Assembly: GCA_038114465.1 (NCBI GenBank) | Contig: JAYNQW010000008.1 | Location: forward strand, 62,001-126,000 | Source of the DNA: CALINB01 sp938045325 | GTDB lineage: Bacteria; Pseudomonadota; Alphaproteobacteria; Rhodospirillales; CALINB01 | DNA length: 64,000 bases | Direction of reading: 5' to 3' | Part shown: one piece after another, positions 1 through 9,479 of the stretch | How positions within the stretch are numbered: position 1 is the stretch's first letter | How the letters are laid out: every line of letters begins with the position of its first letter | Translations under genes and position numbers: made by a program | The notes under the pieces: generated by a model | Seen by the model: the letters and a program-made list of their open reading frames with translations, nothing else | Told to the model about the DNA's origin: nothing | Database searches by the model: none

Positions 1-867
1 ACAAATTTAACCCGTGATCACTTGGATTATCACGGCACCATGGCTGTGTATTTGGAATCGAAGGCGCGCCTCTTTGCGGAGGTCCTGATCGATGGCGGTA
101 CGGCCGTTTTGAATATCGATGCGCCGGAATTTGAACGATTAAACTCGATCTGTATTGATCGCGGTCACCGCGTGATGACGTATGGTATCGAACAAGGCGA
201 TATTTGCTGCAAACGAATTATCGATACGCCGAACGGTTATGACCTCGACCTTGCTGTTCATGACGAACGGTTTATCGTGAGCCTTCCGTTAATTGGCACC
301 TTTCAAATTGCCAACGCTTTATGCGCATTGGGCTTGGCAATCGCGACCGGCGAAAAACCGAAATCGGCTGCTGCCGCGCTCGAAGCACTCAAAAGCGCAC
401 CGGGGCGCTTGCAGCCCATTGCAGGGCATCCGTCAGGTGCCATGGTTTTCATCGATTACGCCCATACCCCGGATGCGCTGTCGCATGTGCTGCTCGCCTT
501 GCGCCCGCATACGAAAGGCTCGTTATCCGTCATCTTCGGTTGCGGCGGCGACAGGGATACCGGCAAGCGTCCCGAGATGGGCAACATCGCCAAAACTCTT
601 GCCGATCATGTGATCGTGACGGACGACAACCCGCGTAGCGAAGAGTCTTCGAAAATCCGTGCCGACATCATGGCGGCGTGCCCGGAAGCTCAGGAAATCG
701 GTGACCGAACGGCAGCTATTCAAACGGGGATCAAAGATCTGCAGCGAGGCGATGTATTGGTTGTCGCCGGTAAAGGGCATGAAACGGGCCAGATCATCGG
801 TGACGATGTTCTGTCTTTCGATGATGTGCAGGCCGTAAAAGCGGCGATTGAGGAGTTGCGCTCATGA
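1..867 (+). CDS. murE: UDP-MurNAc-tripeptide synthetase MurE, 3' part
   Basis: The 5' end is cut by the window; the frame is open from base 1 and starts inside the conserved TNLTRDHLDYHGTM segment of Mur ligases. The enzyme adds the third residue of the peptidoglycan stem peptide to UDP-MurNAc-L-Ala-D-Glu in the cytoplasm. The visible part covers the end of the central ATPase domain and the C-terminal domain. The latter carries the DNPRSEE motif, which in characterised MurE enzymes contacts meso-diaminopimelate, so meso-DAP is the likely substrate. The stop codon overlaps the murF start (ATGA at 864-867), as expected for translational coupling in a dcw cluster. Identity is very secure; only the N-terminus is missing. 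Confidence 0.96.
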   Translation, partial: TNLTRDHLDYHGTMAVYLESKARLFAEVLIDGGTAVLNIDAPEFERLNSICIDRGHRVMTYGIEQGDICCKRIIDTPNGYDLDLAVHDERFIVSLPLIGTFQIANALCALGLAIATGEKPKSAAAALEALKSAPGRLQPIAGHPSGAMVFIDYAHTPDALSHVLLALRPHTKGSLSVIFGCGGDRDTGKRPEMGNIAKTLADHVIVTDDNPRSEESSKIRADIMAACPEAQEIGDRTAAIQTGIKDLQRGDVLVVAGKGHETGQIIGDDVLSFDDVQAVKAAIEELRS

Positions 868-2318
868 CGGCGGCCGGTGCGCAAGCATTATGGACATCGG
901 ACGAGGCCATTGCAGTGACCAACGGTCATTGCGCCGTTCCGTGGCAAGCCAGTGGTGTTTCTATCGACAGCCGGACCATACAAACGGGCGATTTGTTTGT
1001 TGCCCTGCAGGGTCCCCATCATGACGGCCACGATTATGTCGATAGCGCATTACAGCGCAATGCCGCTGCGGCTATGGTGCATGCACAATCAAAAACATTA
1101 TCTGCCAGCGCGCCTTTGCTGATGGTCGACGACACCATGACAGCATTGCAATCTTTAGGCGCTGCATCGCGCGATCGGTCGGCGGCGAAAATTATTGCCG
1201 TGACCGGCAGTGTCGGCAAAACCGGTGTCAAGGAAGCACTGAAATTTGTTTTAAGCGAACAAGGTGAGACCCACGCCAGCGTTGGCAGTTTCAACAATCA
1301 TTGGGGTGTGCCGCTCAGTCTAGCACGTATGGCCAAAGAAGCAGCGTATGGTGTATTTGAAATCGGCATGAATCACCCCGGCGAAATTGAACCGTTATCC
1401 GGGTTGGTTCGCCCGCATGTTGCCGTGATTACCACCGTTGAAGCGGTTCATTCCGAATTCTTTAAAACGACGGAAGCAATCGCACACGCCAAAGCGGAAA
1501 TTTTCGCCGGTGTGATGCCGGGCGGAACAGCTGTCCTCAATCACGATAATCCTTATTTTGATCTGTTAACCGATGCGGCGCGGAATTGTGGCATCAATAA
1601 CTTTATCGCATTCGGCCAAAATGACCGTGCCCGGGTGCGTTTGCTGGATGCGGTCCTTGAACACGACAAGTCCGTCGTCATGGCGGAAGTCGATGGTCAC
1701 GCGCTTACATATCATATCGGCATTCCGGGCCGTCATTGGGTCATGAATAGTCTTTGCGTTTTGGCCAGCGTGCTGGCGGCAGGGGGTGATGTTGTCAGTG
1801 CATCAGTCCGGCTCGCAGCCTTGCAGCCGGCAAAAGGCCGGGGCCAGATCCATCACGTTGCCGTGCCGGGCGGCGAGGTTACCATTATTGATGAAAGTTA
1901 TAACGCAAGCCCGGTTTCCATGAAGGCCGCGTTGGCCGTTCTGGGCGGATATCAGTTGGATGCAAACGGCCGCCGCATTGCCGTGCTTGGTGACATGCTG
2001 GAATTGGGTGCGCAGTCGGCGATGAAGCACCAATGTTTGCTGACTCATGTTTTGGAAAACGACATTAATCTGGCGTTTACCGCCGGGCCAGAAATGTCAC
2101 ATTTGGCGGAGGCCTTGCCAAATAAATTAAACGGCGGCCATGCTGAAAACGCTGATCAATTGACGAAGCTTGTCACCGAAGCGGTCGCCCCCGGCGATGT
2201 GATCACGGTTAAAGGTTCCGCTGGCAGCCGTATGGGTGTCATTGTTGAGGCGCTGTTGGCGCTTCAGGCCGATCAAGAATCATCCTCTTCTCCGCAACGT
2301 GCCGTGAATGGGGGTTAA
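864..2318 (+). CDS. murF: UDP-MurNAc-tripeptide:D-Ala-D-Ala ligase MurF
   Basis: Cytoplasmic ligase that adds D-Ala-D-Ala to UDP-MurNAc-tripeptide, the last soluble step of the peptidoglycan precursor. The 484 residues have the Mur-ligase order: N-terminal uridine-binding domain (VSIDSRTIQTGDLFVAL near residues 32-48), central ATPase domain with the P-loop TGSVGKTGVKE near 114-124, then a C-terminal domain with DESYNASPVSMKAAL and VLGDMLELG. The length is normal to slightly long for the family. The start overlaps the end of murE by four bases and mraY begins 5 bases after the stop, so it lies inside the dcw operon. Confidence 0.96.
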   Translation: MTAAGAQALWTSDEAIAVTNGHCAVPWQASGVSIDSRTIQTGDLFVALQGPHHDGHDYVDSALQRNAAAAMVHAQSKTLSASAPLLMVDDTMTALQSLGAASRDRSAAKIIAVTGSVGKTGVKEALKFVLSEQGETHASVGSFNNHWGVPLSLARMAKEAAYGVFEIGMNHPGEIEPLSGLVRPHVAVITTVEAVHSEFFKTTEAIAHAKAEIFAGVMPGGTAVLNHDNPYFDLLTDAARNCGINNFIAFGQNDRARVRLLDAVLEHDKSVVMAEVDGHALTYHIGIPGRHWVMNSLCVLASVLAAGGDVVSASVRLAALQPAKGRGQIHHVAVPGGEVTIIDESYNASPVSMKAALAVLGGYQLDANGRRIAVLGDMLELGAQSAMKHQCLLTHVLENDINLAFTAGPEMSHLAEALPNKLNGGHAENADQLTKLVTEAVAPGDVITVKGSAGSRMGVIVEALLALQADQESSSSPQRAVNGG

Positions 2319-2323
2319 AAGTC

Positions 2324-3412
2324 GTGCTTTATAATTACCTTTATCCCCTGGCCGACCAATTCGGTGCATTGAATGTCTTTCGGTATCTCACGTTCCGCAC
2401 TGGTGGTGCTGTGATGACCGCACTCATCATCAGTTTTCTGCTGGGGCCGGCCTTAATCGATTTGCTGCGCGCACGCCAAAGCGGCGGCCAACCGATCCGA
2501 AGTGACGGCCCGGCCAGTCATTTAATCACCAAAGCCGGGACACCGACTATGGGTGGTGTCATGATTCTTCTCGCCCTGTCGATCTCGACGCTTCTGTGGG
2601 CGGATTTAACGAACGGATTTGTTTGGATCGCTCTCGGTGTCACCATCGCATACGGCATGATCGGCTTCGTCGATGATTACCGGAAGGTCATCCGGCGCGA
2701 TAGCAAGGGCTTGCCGGGTAAAATTCGTCTAACCCTCGAAGCACTTGTCGCCATCGCGGCTGTGTTGTGGATTATCGAGTTGCTGCCGGATGCATTAAGC
2801 ACGACATTGGCGGTGCCATTTTTTAAGAACGTTCTTATTAATCTTCACTGGGGTTTCATTCTGCTCGCCATCGTCGTCATGGTCGGCGCCTCAAATGCGG
2901 TCAATTTAACCGATGGCCTCGATGGGTTGGCTATCGTGCCGGTCATGATTGTCGCCGGCGTGTTCACGATGATCGCTTATCTTGTCGGTAACACGGTATT
3001 TTCGAATTATTTGCAGCTTCACCATGTGCCGGGTGCCGGTGAATTATCCGTTTTTTGTGGCGCACTCGTCGGCGCTGGTTTGGGGTTTCTGTGGTTCAAC
3101 GCGCCGCCGGCAAAAGTCTTTATGGGCGATACGGGTTCATTGGCGCTCGGCGGTGCTGTTGGCGCGGTGAGCGTAATCACCAAGCACGAATTGGTGTTGG
3201 CAATCGTCGGCGGCTTGTTCGTTTTGGAAACCGTTTCGGTCATTGTTCAGGTTCTCTCCTTCAAACTAACCGGTAAGCGCGTGTTTCGCATGGCGCCGCT
3301 GCACCATCATTTCGAACAAAAAGGCTGGGCCGAGTCGACCATCGTTATTCGTTTTTGGATCATCGCTTCAATTCTTGCGTTGATCGGTTTGTCCACGTTG
3401 AAGTTGCGGTGA
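2324..3412 (+). CDS. mraY: phospho-MurNAc-pentapeptide transferase MraY
   Basis: Integral inner-membrane enzyme that transfers phospho-MurNAc-pentapeptide to undecaprenyl phosphate, making lipid I. The 362-residue product is hydrophobic throughout, with about ten membrane segments. It carries the family motifs TPTMGGVMIL, FVDDYRK, NLTDGLDGLA and the HHHFEQKGW loop near the C-terminus. The start is GTG at 2324, giving the usual MLYNYLYPLAD N-terminus. It sits between murF and murD with short gaps, the standard dcw order. Confidence 0.97.
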   Translation: MLYNYLYPLADQFGALNVFRYLTFRTGGAVMTALIISFLLGPALIDLLRARQSGGQPIRSDGPASHLITKAGTPTMGGVMILLALSISTLLWADLTNGFVWIALGVTIAYGMIGFVDDYRKVIRRDSKGLPGKIRLTLEALVAIAAVLWIIELLPDALSTTLAVPFFKNVLINLHWGFILLAIVVMVGASNAVNLTDGLDGLAIVPVMIVAGVFTMIAYLVGNTVFSNYLQLHHVPGAGELSVFCGALVGAGLGFLWFNAPPAKVFMGDTGSLALGGAVGAVSVITKHELVLAIVGGLFVLETVSVIVQVLSFKLTGKRVFRMAPLHHHFEQKGWAESTIVIRFWIIASILALIGLSTLKLR

Positions 3413-3421
3413 GGAAGATTC

Positions 3422-4831
3422 ATGACTGATCTCTCGCAATTTAAAAATGCACCCGTCGCGATCTTCGGTTTAGGCCGGACCGGCCTGACCGCGTCGCAAG
3501 CCTTGATGGATTCAGGCGTCGAGGTATGGGCCTGGGACGATAACCCCGATGCACGACGGCAGGCCGAAGCTGCGCAAGTGCCGCTAACGGATTTATACAA
3601 TTGCCGGTGGGAACAGGTTCAGACATTGGTTCTCAGTCCGGGCATTCCGCACACCCATCCCGAGCCTCATCCGGTAGCGCATCTTGCGCGAAAATCCGGA
3701 TGTGAAGTCGTCGGCGATATTGAACTCTTATTTCGCGCCGTGCCGTCAGCGTCTTATTTAGGCGTAACCGGAACGAACGGTAAATCGACGACAACGGCAT
3801 TGATCGGCCACATCCTGCAACGTGCGGGCATCGACAATCGGGTTGGCGGCAACATCGGCTCACCCGTACTGGCTCTCGATTCGGTTTCTAAGGACGGGTT
3901 TTACGTTTTTGAAATGTCGTCCTATCAATTGGAATTAACGCCGTCAGCTGATTTTGATATTGCTGTTTTAATAAATATCAGCGCCGATCATCTCGACCGT
4001 CACGGCGGCATGGCGGGTTATATCAATGCAAAGCAACAAATCTTCGCCAATCAAACCGAATCAGCGACAGCCATTGTCGGTATTGATGACGAAGACAGCA
4101 GGAAGATTTTTGACACGTTGAAAGCCAAGGGCGATCAGCGAGTTATTCCAATTTCCGGCAATACGGCTCTCGATGGCGGCGTATATGTGCTTGATGGCAC
4201 ATTATTCGACAGCATCAACGGTCGCCATCAAGCCGTGCTCGATCTACGCACCGCGGCTGCCTTGCCGGGTGTCCATAACTGGCAAAATGCGGCCGCAGCC
4301 TATGCGGCGACGAAATCCGCGGGTGCCGATACGGATTATATCATTGAAGGCCTTAAGAGTTATCCGGGCCTGCCACATCGTCAGGAACTGGTTGCGATTG
4401 TCGACGGCATTTCATTCGTCAACGACAGCAAAGCGACCAACGTCGATGCCGCGGCCCGCGCCTTAGCCTGTTATGACATGATTTGCTGGATTGCCGGCGG
4501 CCAAACCAAAGAGGACTCACTTGATGGATTGGGGTCGTTAACGGATCGCATTGCCACGGCATATTTAATCGGCGAGGCAACAGATGTTTTCGCCTCGGCT
4601 TTACCGAAGTCCGTCGCCGTCGATCGTTGCGGCACGCTCGATGTTGCCGTTCAACGTGCTCATGCGCACGCATTGCAGGAAAGTAAGAATAATAAAATCG
4701 TCGTGCTGCTGTCGCCGGCATGCGCATCATTTGATCAATTTAAGAATTTTGAAGACCGCGGCGAAGTATTTCGCCGATTGGTTGAGGCGTTACCCGGTAA
4801 ACATGAACGACCTTACGAGGGGGCGCATTAG
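3422..4831 (+). CDS. murD: UDP-MurNAc-L-alanine:D-glutamate ligase MurD
   Basis: Adds D-glutamate to UDP-MurNAc-L-alanine in the cytoplasm. The 469 residues show an N-terminal nucleotide-binding fold (VAIFGLGRTG near 12-21), the Mur ATPase P-loop GTNGKSTTT near 117-125, the NISADHLDRHG segment, and a C-terminal FVNDSKATN/IAGGQTK pair typical of MurD. It begins 9 bases after mraY. A possible upstream ftsW start at 4803 would overlap its 3' end; the preferred ftsW start lies just after this stop. Confidence 0.96.
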   Translation: MTDLSQFKNAPVAIFGLGRTGLTASQALMDSGVEVWAWDDNPDARRQAEAAQVPLTDLYNCRWEQVQTLVLSPGIPHTHPEPHPVAHLARKSGCEVVGDIELLFRAVPSASYLGVTGTNGKSTTTALIGHILQRAGIDNRVGGNIGSPVLALDSVSKDGFYVFEMSSYQLELTPSADFDIAVLINISADHLDRHGGMAGYINAKQQIFANQTESATAIVGIDDEDSRKIFDTLKAKGDQRVIPISGNTALDGGVYVLDGTLFDSINGRHQAVLDLRTAAALPGVHNWQNAAAAYAATKSAGADTDYIIEGLKSYPGLPHRQELVAIVDGISFVNDSKATNVDAAARALACYDMICWIAGGQTKEDSLDGLGSLTDRIATAYLIGEATDVFASALPKSVAVDRCGTLDVAVQRAHAHALQESKNNKIVVLLSPACASFDQFKNFEDRGEVFRRLVEALPGKHERPYEGAH

Positions 4832-4832
4832 T

Positions 4833-5951
4833 ATGGCCGGATTTAGCCGTACCGATACGAGTTTGATCGCCCAATGGTGGTGGACAATCGATCGCTGGAA
4901 CCTTGCGGCGTTGATTGCGATTGCCGGTATCGGTGCCGTCATGGCCTTGGCGGCTTCGCCACCGGTTGCCGAGCGGATTGGCTTGGACACGTTTTATTTT
5001 GCACGCCGCCAGTTTGTTTATCTGTTTCTCGCGGTCATTGTTTTGTTCTCCGTTTCATTATTATCGACGAAAGGAATTCGCCGGCTGGCGGTGGTCTGTT
5101 TGGCTGCATCCCTTATTCTCATGGTAGCTGTTTTATTTGTCGGCAATGAAATCAAAGGCGCATCGCGGTGGCTGCAGTTAGGACCGATTTCACTGCAGCC
5201 TTCAGAATTTGCCAAACCGAGCTTCGCCGTTGTGGCCGCCTGGATGTTTGCTGAAGGCCGGCTCGATAATCAATTCCCGGGCTATATGATTGCAATGGGA
5301 TTATTTTTAGTATGCGCGGCATTGCTCTTGTTGCAGCCGGATGTCGGTATGACCACGGTTGTTGCGGCAATTTGGGGAGTCCAATTCTTTCTCGCCGGAT
5401 TGCCGTTAATGATGGTCGCATTGGTTGCCTGTCTGTTTATCGGCGGCGGTGTTGGCGCGTATTTCACTTTCCCTCATGTGCAGAGCCGGATTGATCGCTT
5501 CCTCGATCCCGCTGCCGGCGAGAGTTACCAAGTGATGCGCGGCATCGAGGCGTTTCAAAACGGCGGGTGGTTTGGCCGTGGTCCGGGTGAGGGCCGTGTG
5601 AAAGAACTGCTGCCGGATGCCCATGCCGACTTTATTTTCGCTGTGACCGGCGAAGAGTTTGGTCTGATCGCCTGTTTAATCATGATCTGCTTGTTTGCCT
5701 TTGTTGTTTTCCGTGGCTTTAGCCGCATCTTCAAAGGCAACGACTTGTTCGTGTTGCTTGTCGTCGTTGGGCTATTGGTGCAATTCGGATTGCAAGCCAT
5801 CATCAATATGGCCTCGGCAATTCACCTCATTCCGCCGAAAGGTATGACATTACCGTTTATATCCTATGGCGGCTCTTCGACGGTGGCCCTTGCCTATGCC
5901 ATGGGCATGATGCTTGCCTTAACCCGTGAACAGCCCGGAGGTGTGCGATGA
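4833..5951 (+). CDS. ftsW: septal peptidoglycan glycosyltransferase FtsW
   Basis: SEDS-family polytopic membrane protein that polymerises lipid II at the division septum with its partner class B PBP. Translation from 4833 gives 372 residues with about ten membrane segments, the SEDS motifs LQPSEFAKPSF and LLLQPDVGMTT, and a C-terminal PFISYGGSS stretch. The frame stays open upstream to 4584 inside murD, but ATG 4833 has a GAGGGG Shine-Dalgarno about 10 bases before it and gives the usual N-terminus; ATG 4803 is a weaker option. It follows murD by one base and overlaps murG by ATGA. Confidence 0.94.
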   Translation: MAGFSRTDTSLIAQWWWTIDRWNLAALIAIAGIGAVMALAASPPVAERIGLDTFYFARRQFVYLFLAVIVLFSVSLLSTKGIRRLAVVCLAASLILMVAVLFVGNEIKGASRWLQLGPISLQPSEFAKPSFAVVAAWMFAEGRLDNQFPGYMIAMGLFLVCAALLLLQPDVGMTTVVAAIWGVQFFLAGLPLMMVALVACLFIGGGVGAYFTFPHVQSRIDRFLDPAAGESYQVMRGIEAFQNGGWFGRGPGEGRVKELLPDAHADFIFAVTGEEFGLIACLIMICLFAFVVFRGFSRIFKGNDLFVLLVVVGLLVQFGLQAIINMASAIHLIPPKGMTLPFISYGGSSTVALAYAMGMMLALTREQPGGVR

Positions 5952-7090
5952 GCCAGACACCGCTCGTTGTTCTCGCTGCAGGTGGAACCGGGGGTCATGT
6001 TTTTCCCGCTGAAGCACTTGCCGTTGAGCTGAAAAACCGTGGTTGCCGTTTGGCTCTGATCACGGATCGCCGTGGCGGCTATTACAACGGCGGTCTCAGC
6101 GATGTCGAAACACACCGTATCCAAGCTGGCGGCGTTGCCGGCAAAGGCATGTTGGCGCGCATGAAGAGCTTGCCCGAGCTTGCCTTCGGCACGCTGCAGG
6201 CGCGCTCGCTCCTGCGTAAACTCAAACCGGCCGTTGTTGTCGGTTTTGGGGGTTACGCTTCGTTCCCGACCCTGATGGCGGCTACGATTGCCGGCTTCCC
6301 GACGGTTATTCACGAACAAAACGCGATACTGGGCCGTGCCAATAGGTTGCTGGCATCCCGGGTCGACCGGATTGCGACGTCGTTTGAGCGTTCACGCGGA
6401 CTGCCGGAAGAAAGCAATGGCAAAGTTGTTTGCACGGGCATGCCGGTTCGGTCCGCCATCGTCGCAAAACGGGGGACGCCATATCCGCCGTTGCGGGAAG
6501 ACTCTCCCATCAATGTGATGGTCATGGGCGGCAGTCAAGGTGCGCGCGTATTCAGCGAAGTTTTACCGTCGGCTTTAGTCAAGCTTGACCCCCGTTGGCG
6601 TGAGCGCCTTGCGATGACGCAACAATGCCGTCCGGAAGACCTTGAGACCGTTCGTCAATCTTATGTTGGCCTTGGGATAAAAGCTGACTTGTCATCCTTC
6701 TTTTCCGATATTCCGGAGCGCTTAGCAGCGGCACACCTTTTGATCGGACGGTCTGGTGCCTCAACGGTTGCCGAGATTACTGCCATCGGCCGGCCGGCCA
6801 TTATGGTGCCTTATCCCTATGCCGTTGATGATCATCAGACGGCGAATGCCCACGCCATTGATGAAGAGGGCGGCGGCTGGTTAATGCCGGAACAATCATT
6901 CACGCCGGATTCGCTGGTCGAGCGGCTCAATGCGTTATTTGGGTATCCCACGGCGCTTGAAAACGCGGCGGCCTGTTCGCTAGCGATCGGACGCCCGGAA
7001 GCGGCACAGACATTTGCCGATGTGGTTTGTAATGTCATGCACTCCAACGGCAATGACAAAAATGGATCGATCGGGAGGCAGGCAGCATGA
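5948..7090 (+). CDS. murG: lipid II synthase MurG
   Basis: Membrane-associated GT28 glycosyltransferase that adds GlcNAc to lipid I, forming lipid II on the cytoplasmic face. The 380-residue protein has the first glycine-rich loop GGTGGHVFP (about 12-20), the VVGFGGYASFP segment, HEQNAILGRANR, the second Gly-rich loop VMGGSQGAR, and the UDP-GlcNAc-binding segment GRSGASTVAEI with PYPYAVDDHQ. The start overlaps the ftsW stop and the end overlaps the murC start, so the three genes are translationally coupled. About 20 residues beyond the core at the C-terminus have no clear role. Confidence 0.97.
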   Translation: MSQTPLVVLAAGGTGGHVFPAEALAVELKNRGCRLALITDRRGGYYNGGLSDVETHRIQAGGVAGKGMLARMKSLPELAFGTLQARSLLRKLKPAVVVGFGGYASFPTLMAATIAGFPTVIHEQNAILGRANRLLASRVDRIATSFERSRGLPEESNGKVVCTGMPVRSAIVAKRGTPYPPLREDSPINVMVMGGSQGARVFSEVLPSALVKLDPRWRERLAMTQQCRPEDLETVRQSYVGLGIKADLSSFFSDIPERLAAAHLLIGRSGASTVAEITAIGRPAIMVPYPYAVDDHQTANAHAIDEEGGGWLMPEQSFTPDSLVERLNALFGYPTALENAAACSLAIGRPEAAQTFADVVCNVMHSNGNDKNGSIGRQAA

Positions 7091-8526
7091 GGGCAATTCC
7101 TCTTTCGATTGGCACGTTACATTTCGTCGGCATCGGCGGTATCGGCATGAGCGGCATTGCAGAAGTTTTGCATAACCTGGGGTATTCGGTTCAGGGCAGC
7201 GACATTGCCGAAGGTGCTAATGTTCGCCGTTTGCGTGAAATCGGCATTCCGGTTCTTATCGGCCATGCCGAAGAAAACATTAAAGATGCGCAAGTCATTG
7301 TCATTTCATCGGCCGTAAAAAATGATAATCCGGAAGTGGCTGCCGCGCGTAAGAAATTGCTGCCGGTCGTGCGCCGTGCAGAAATGCTGGCTGAATTGAT
7401 GCGGTTAAAATGGTCTATTGCCGTTGGCGGTACACATGGCAAAACCACGACAACATCCTTGATCGCCCAACTGCTTGATGTGGCCGAGCTTGACCCAACT
7501 GTCATTAACGGTGGCATCATTAACGCTTGGGGGACTAATGCCCGCTTAGGCCAGGGAGAATGGCTCGTCGCCGAAGCGGATGAATCAGACGGCACATTCT
7601 TGAAGCTGCCGGCTGTGATTGCCGTCGTAACCAATATTGATCCGGAACATCTTGAGCATTACGGCTCGTTTGATGCCTTGCGCGAAGCCTTCGCAACATT
7701 CGTTGAAAATGTACCGTTTTACGGTTTTGCCGCCCTTTGTATCGATCATCCGGAAGTGCAGGCAATGATCCCGCGTGTTTCCGACAGGCGGATTGTGACC
7801 TATGGGTTTTCGCCTCAGGCATCGGTGCGCGGGCAAAACGTGCGTTCCGGTGCGGGTGGTTCGCAATTCGATGTTGTGGTTCACGACCGTATGACAGGCC
7901 AGCGGACGAACATTGAAAATCTGCATGTGCCTATGGTCGGCGAACATAACGTGCAAAATGCCTTGGCGACCGTTGCCGTGGCCCTTGAGATGGGAATCGA
8001 CGAAGCGGTTATTCGAAAAGCGTTGGCACAATTCGAAGGTGTTAACCGCCGCTTTACCCGGACTGGTATTGTCGATGGTATAACGATTATCGACGACTAT
8101 GGTCATCATCCGGTGGAAATTGCGGCTGTTTTAAAAGCGGCCCGCACGGCAACCGAGCGCCGTGTCATCGCCGTGATGCAACCACATCGATATTCGCGTT
8201 TGCGCGATTTATTCGATGAATTTTGCACATGTTTTAATGATGCCGATGAAGTGATCGTGGCTGATGTTTACGCCGCCGGCGAGGAACCCCTGCAAGGTGT
8301 CGATCGTGATGCCATGATTGAAGGGTTGCGCGCTCGCGGTCACGGTTCCGTGCACGCCTTAGATAATCAGGAAGATCTTGCAAGTTTAATCGACGGCATC
8401 GCCGAGTCGGGCGATCTTGTTGTTTGCCTCGGCGCCGGTAACATCACGGCTTGGGCCAATGCCTTGCCAGAGCAGCTCGCGGTGCTGCGCGATCAATCAA
8501 AATCCGGGAAGGGGGCGAAAGCATGA
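7087..8526 (+). CDS. murC: UDP-MurNAc:L-alanine ligase MurC
   Basis: Cytoplasmic ATP-dependent ligase that adds L-alanine to UDP-MurNAc, the first amino acid of the stem peptide. The 479 residues begin with the dinucleotide-like fold FVGIGGIGMSGIAEVL (about 13-28). The Mur P-loop GGTHGKTTTTS follows near 114-124, with EADESDGTF, VTNIDPEHLEHY and the C-terminal DDYGHHPVEI and QPHRYSR motifs. It overlaps murG and murB by four bases at either end. Confidence 0.97.
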   Translation: MRAIPLSIGTLHFVGIGGIGMSGIAEVLHNLGYSVQGSDIAEGANVRRLREIGIPVLIGHAEENIKDAQVIVISSAVKNDNPEVAAARKKLLPVVRRAEMLAELMRLKWSIAVGGTHGKTTTTSLIAQLLDVAELDPTVINGGIINAWGTNARLGQGEWLVAEADESDGTFLKLPAVIAVVTNIDPEHLEHYGSFDALREAFATFVENVPFYGFAALCIDHPEVQAMIPRVSDRRIVTYGFSPQASVRGQNVRSGAGGSQFDVVVHDRMTGQRTNIENLHVPMVGEHNVQNALATVAVALEMGIDEAVIRKALAQFEGVNRRFTRTGIVDGITIIDDYGHHPVEIAAVLKAARTATERRVIAVMQPHRYSRLRDLFDEFCTCFNDADEVIVADVYAAGEEPLQGVDRDAMIEGLRARGHGSVHALDNQEDLASLIDGIAESGDLVVCLGAGNITAWANALPEQLAVLRDQSKSGKGAKA

Positions 8527-9479
8527 TGCCGGCGCGTTCCCAAACAAGTTTGATTGATCGTCTGCCGTCTGTCCGGGGTCGGTACGAGGAAGACGCACCG
8601 TTGGCAAAACTAACTTGGTTCCGCGTCGGTGGGCCGGTCGATGTGCTGTTCCATCCGGCTGACGAGCAGGATCTGCAATTATTTATGTCTGAAAAGCCCG
8701 TTGATGTGCCGGTCACAGTGCTCGGTGTCGGCTCCAACATGCTGGTGCGTGATGGCGGAATCCGTGGCGTGGCAATTCGCCTGGGCAGGGCATTCGGTCA
8801 AATCGACGTTGAAGGTTTAACGCTGACCGCCGGGGCCGGCGCGACCGATATCAGTGTCGCTGCCGCCGCGCGTGATGCCGGCATTGCGGGGCTCGAGTTT
8901 TTGAGGGGCGTGCCGGGAACGATCGGCGGGGCCGTGCGCATGAATGCCGGCGCTTACGGTGTCGATATGAACGATATCACCGTTTCGGTGCGGGCCATTG
9001 ATTCAAAAGGCCGATGCCAAGAGTTCAGCCGTGACGCTCTCGGCTTCTCGTACCGTCATTGCGCTGTTTCCGAGGACTGGATTTTTACATCGGCAACACT
9101 GCAAGGACGTATGGGCAATCGCGAAGAAATAGCTGAACGCATGGATGCGATTCAAGCCGAGCGTGAAGAAACACAGCCTTTGCGCACGCCGACCGGCGGC
9201 AGCACATTTAAAAACCCGGACGGCGCTAAGGCTTGGGAACTTATTGAAAAAGCCGGTTGCCGCGGTTTACGCCGTGGCGGTGCTATGGTTTCCGAGAAGC
9301 ATTGCAATTTCCTCATTAACACCGGTGATGCCAGCGCGGCAGATCTTGAGGGCTTGGGCGAAGAAATTCGCCGTCGGGTGCTTGAGGAGACCGGCATAAC
9401 GCTCGAATGGGAAATTCACCGTCTTGGTGAAGGCTCAGATAATTCGAACGGGCCTCGCCTGAAGGCGGTGACGTCATGA
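8523..9479 (+). CDS. murB: UDP-N-acetylenolpyruvoylglucosamine reductase MurB
   Basis: FAD enzyme that reduces UDP-GlcNAc-enolpyruvate to UDP-MurNAc with NADPH. Translation from ATG 8523 gives 318 residues. FAD-binding signatures are visible: GVGSNMLVRDGGIRG, then FLRGVPGTIGGAVRMNAGAYG. The C-terminal GGSTFKNP holds the serine proton donor of the family. It lacks the extra C-terminal loop of E. coli type I MurB and so fits the shorter type II. The frame is open back to 8451 inside murC, but 8523 has the ATGA overlap seen throughout this cluster; ATG 8526 is equally possible. Confidence 0.95.
   Translation: MMPARSQTSLIDRLPSVRGRYEEDAPLAKLTWFRVGGPVDVLFHPADEQDLQLFMSEKPVDVPVTVLGVGSNMLVRDGGIRGVAIRLGRAFGQIDVEGLTLTAGAGATDISVAAAARDAGIAGLEFLRGVPGTIGGAVRMNAGAYGVDMNDITVSVRAIDSKGRCQEFSRDALGFSYRHCAVSEDWIFTSATLQGRMGNREEIAERMDAIQAEREETQPLRTPTGGSTFKNPDGAKAWELIEKAGCRGLRRGGAMVSEKHCNFLINTGDASAADLEGLGEEIRRRVLEETGITLEWEIHRLGEGSDNSNGPRLKAVTS

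Noticed and set aside
4584..4832. Upstream extension of ftsW inside murD
   Set aside because: Shadow of murD in another frame; ATG 4833 has a ribosome site and gives the usual N-terminus.
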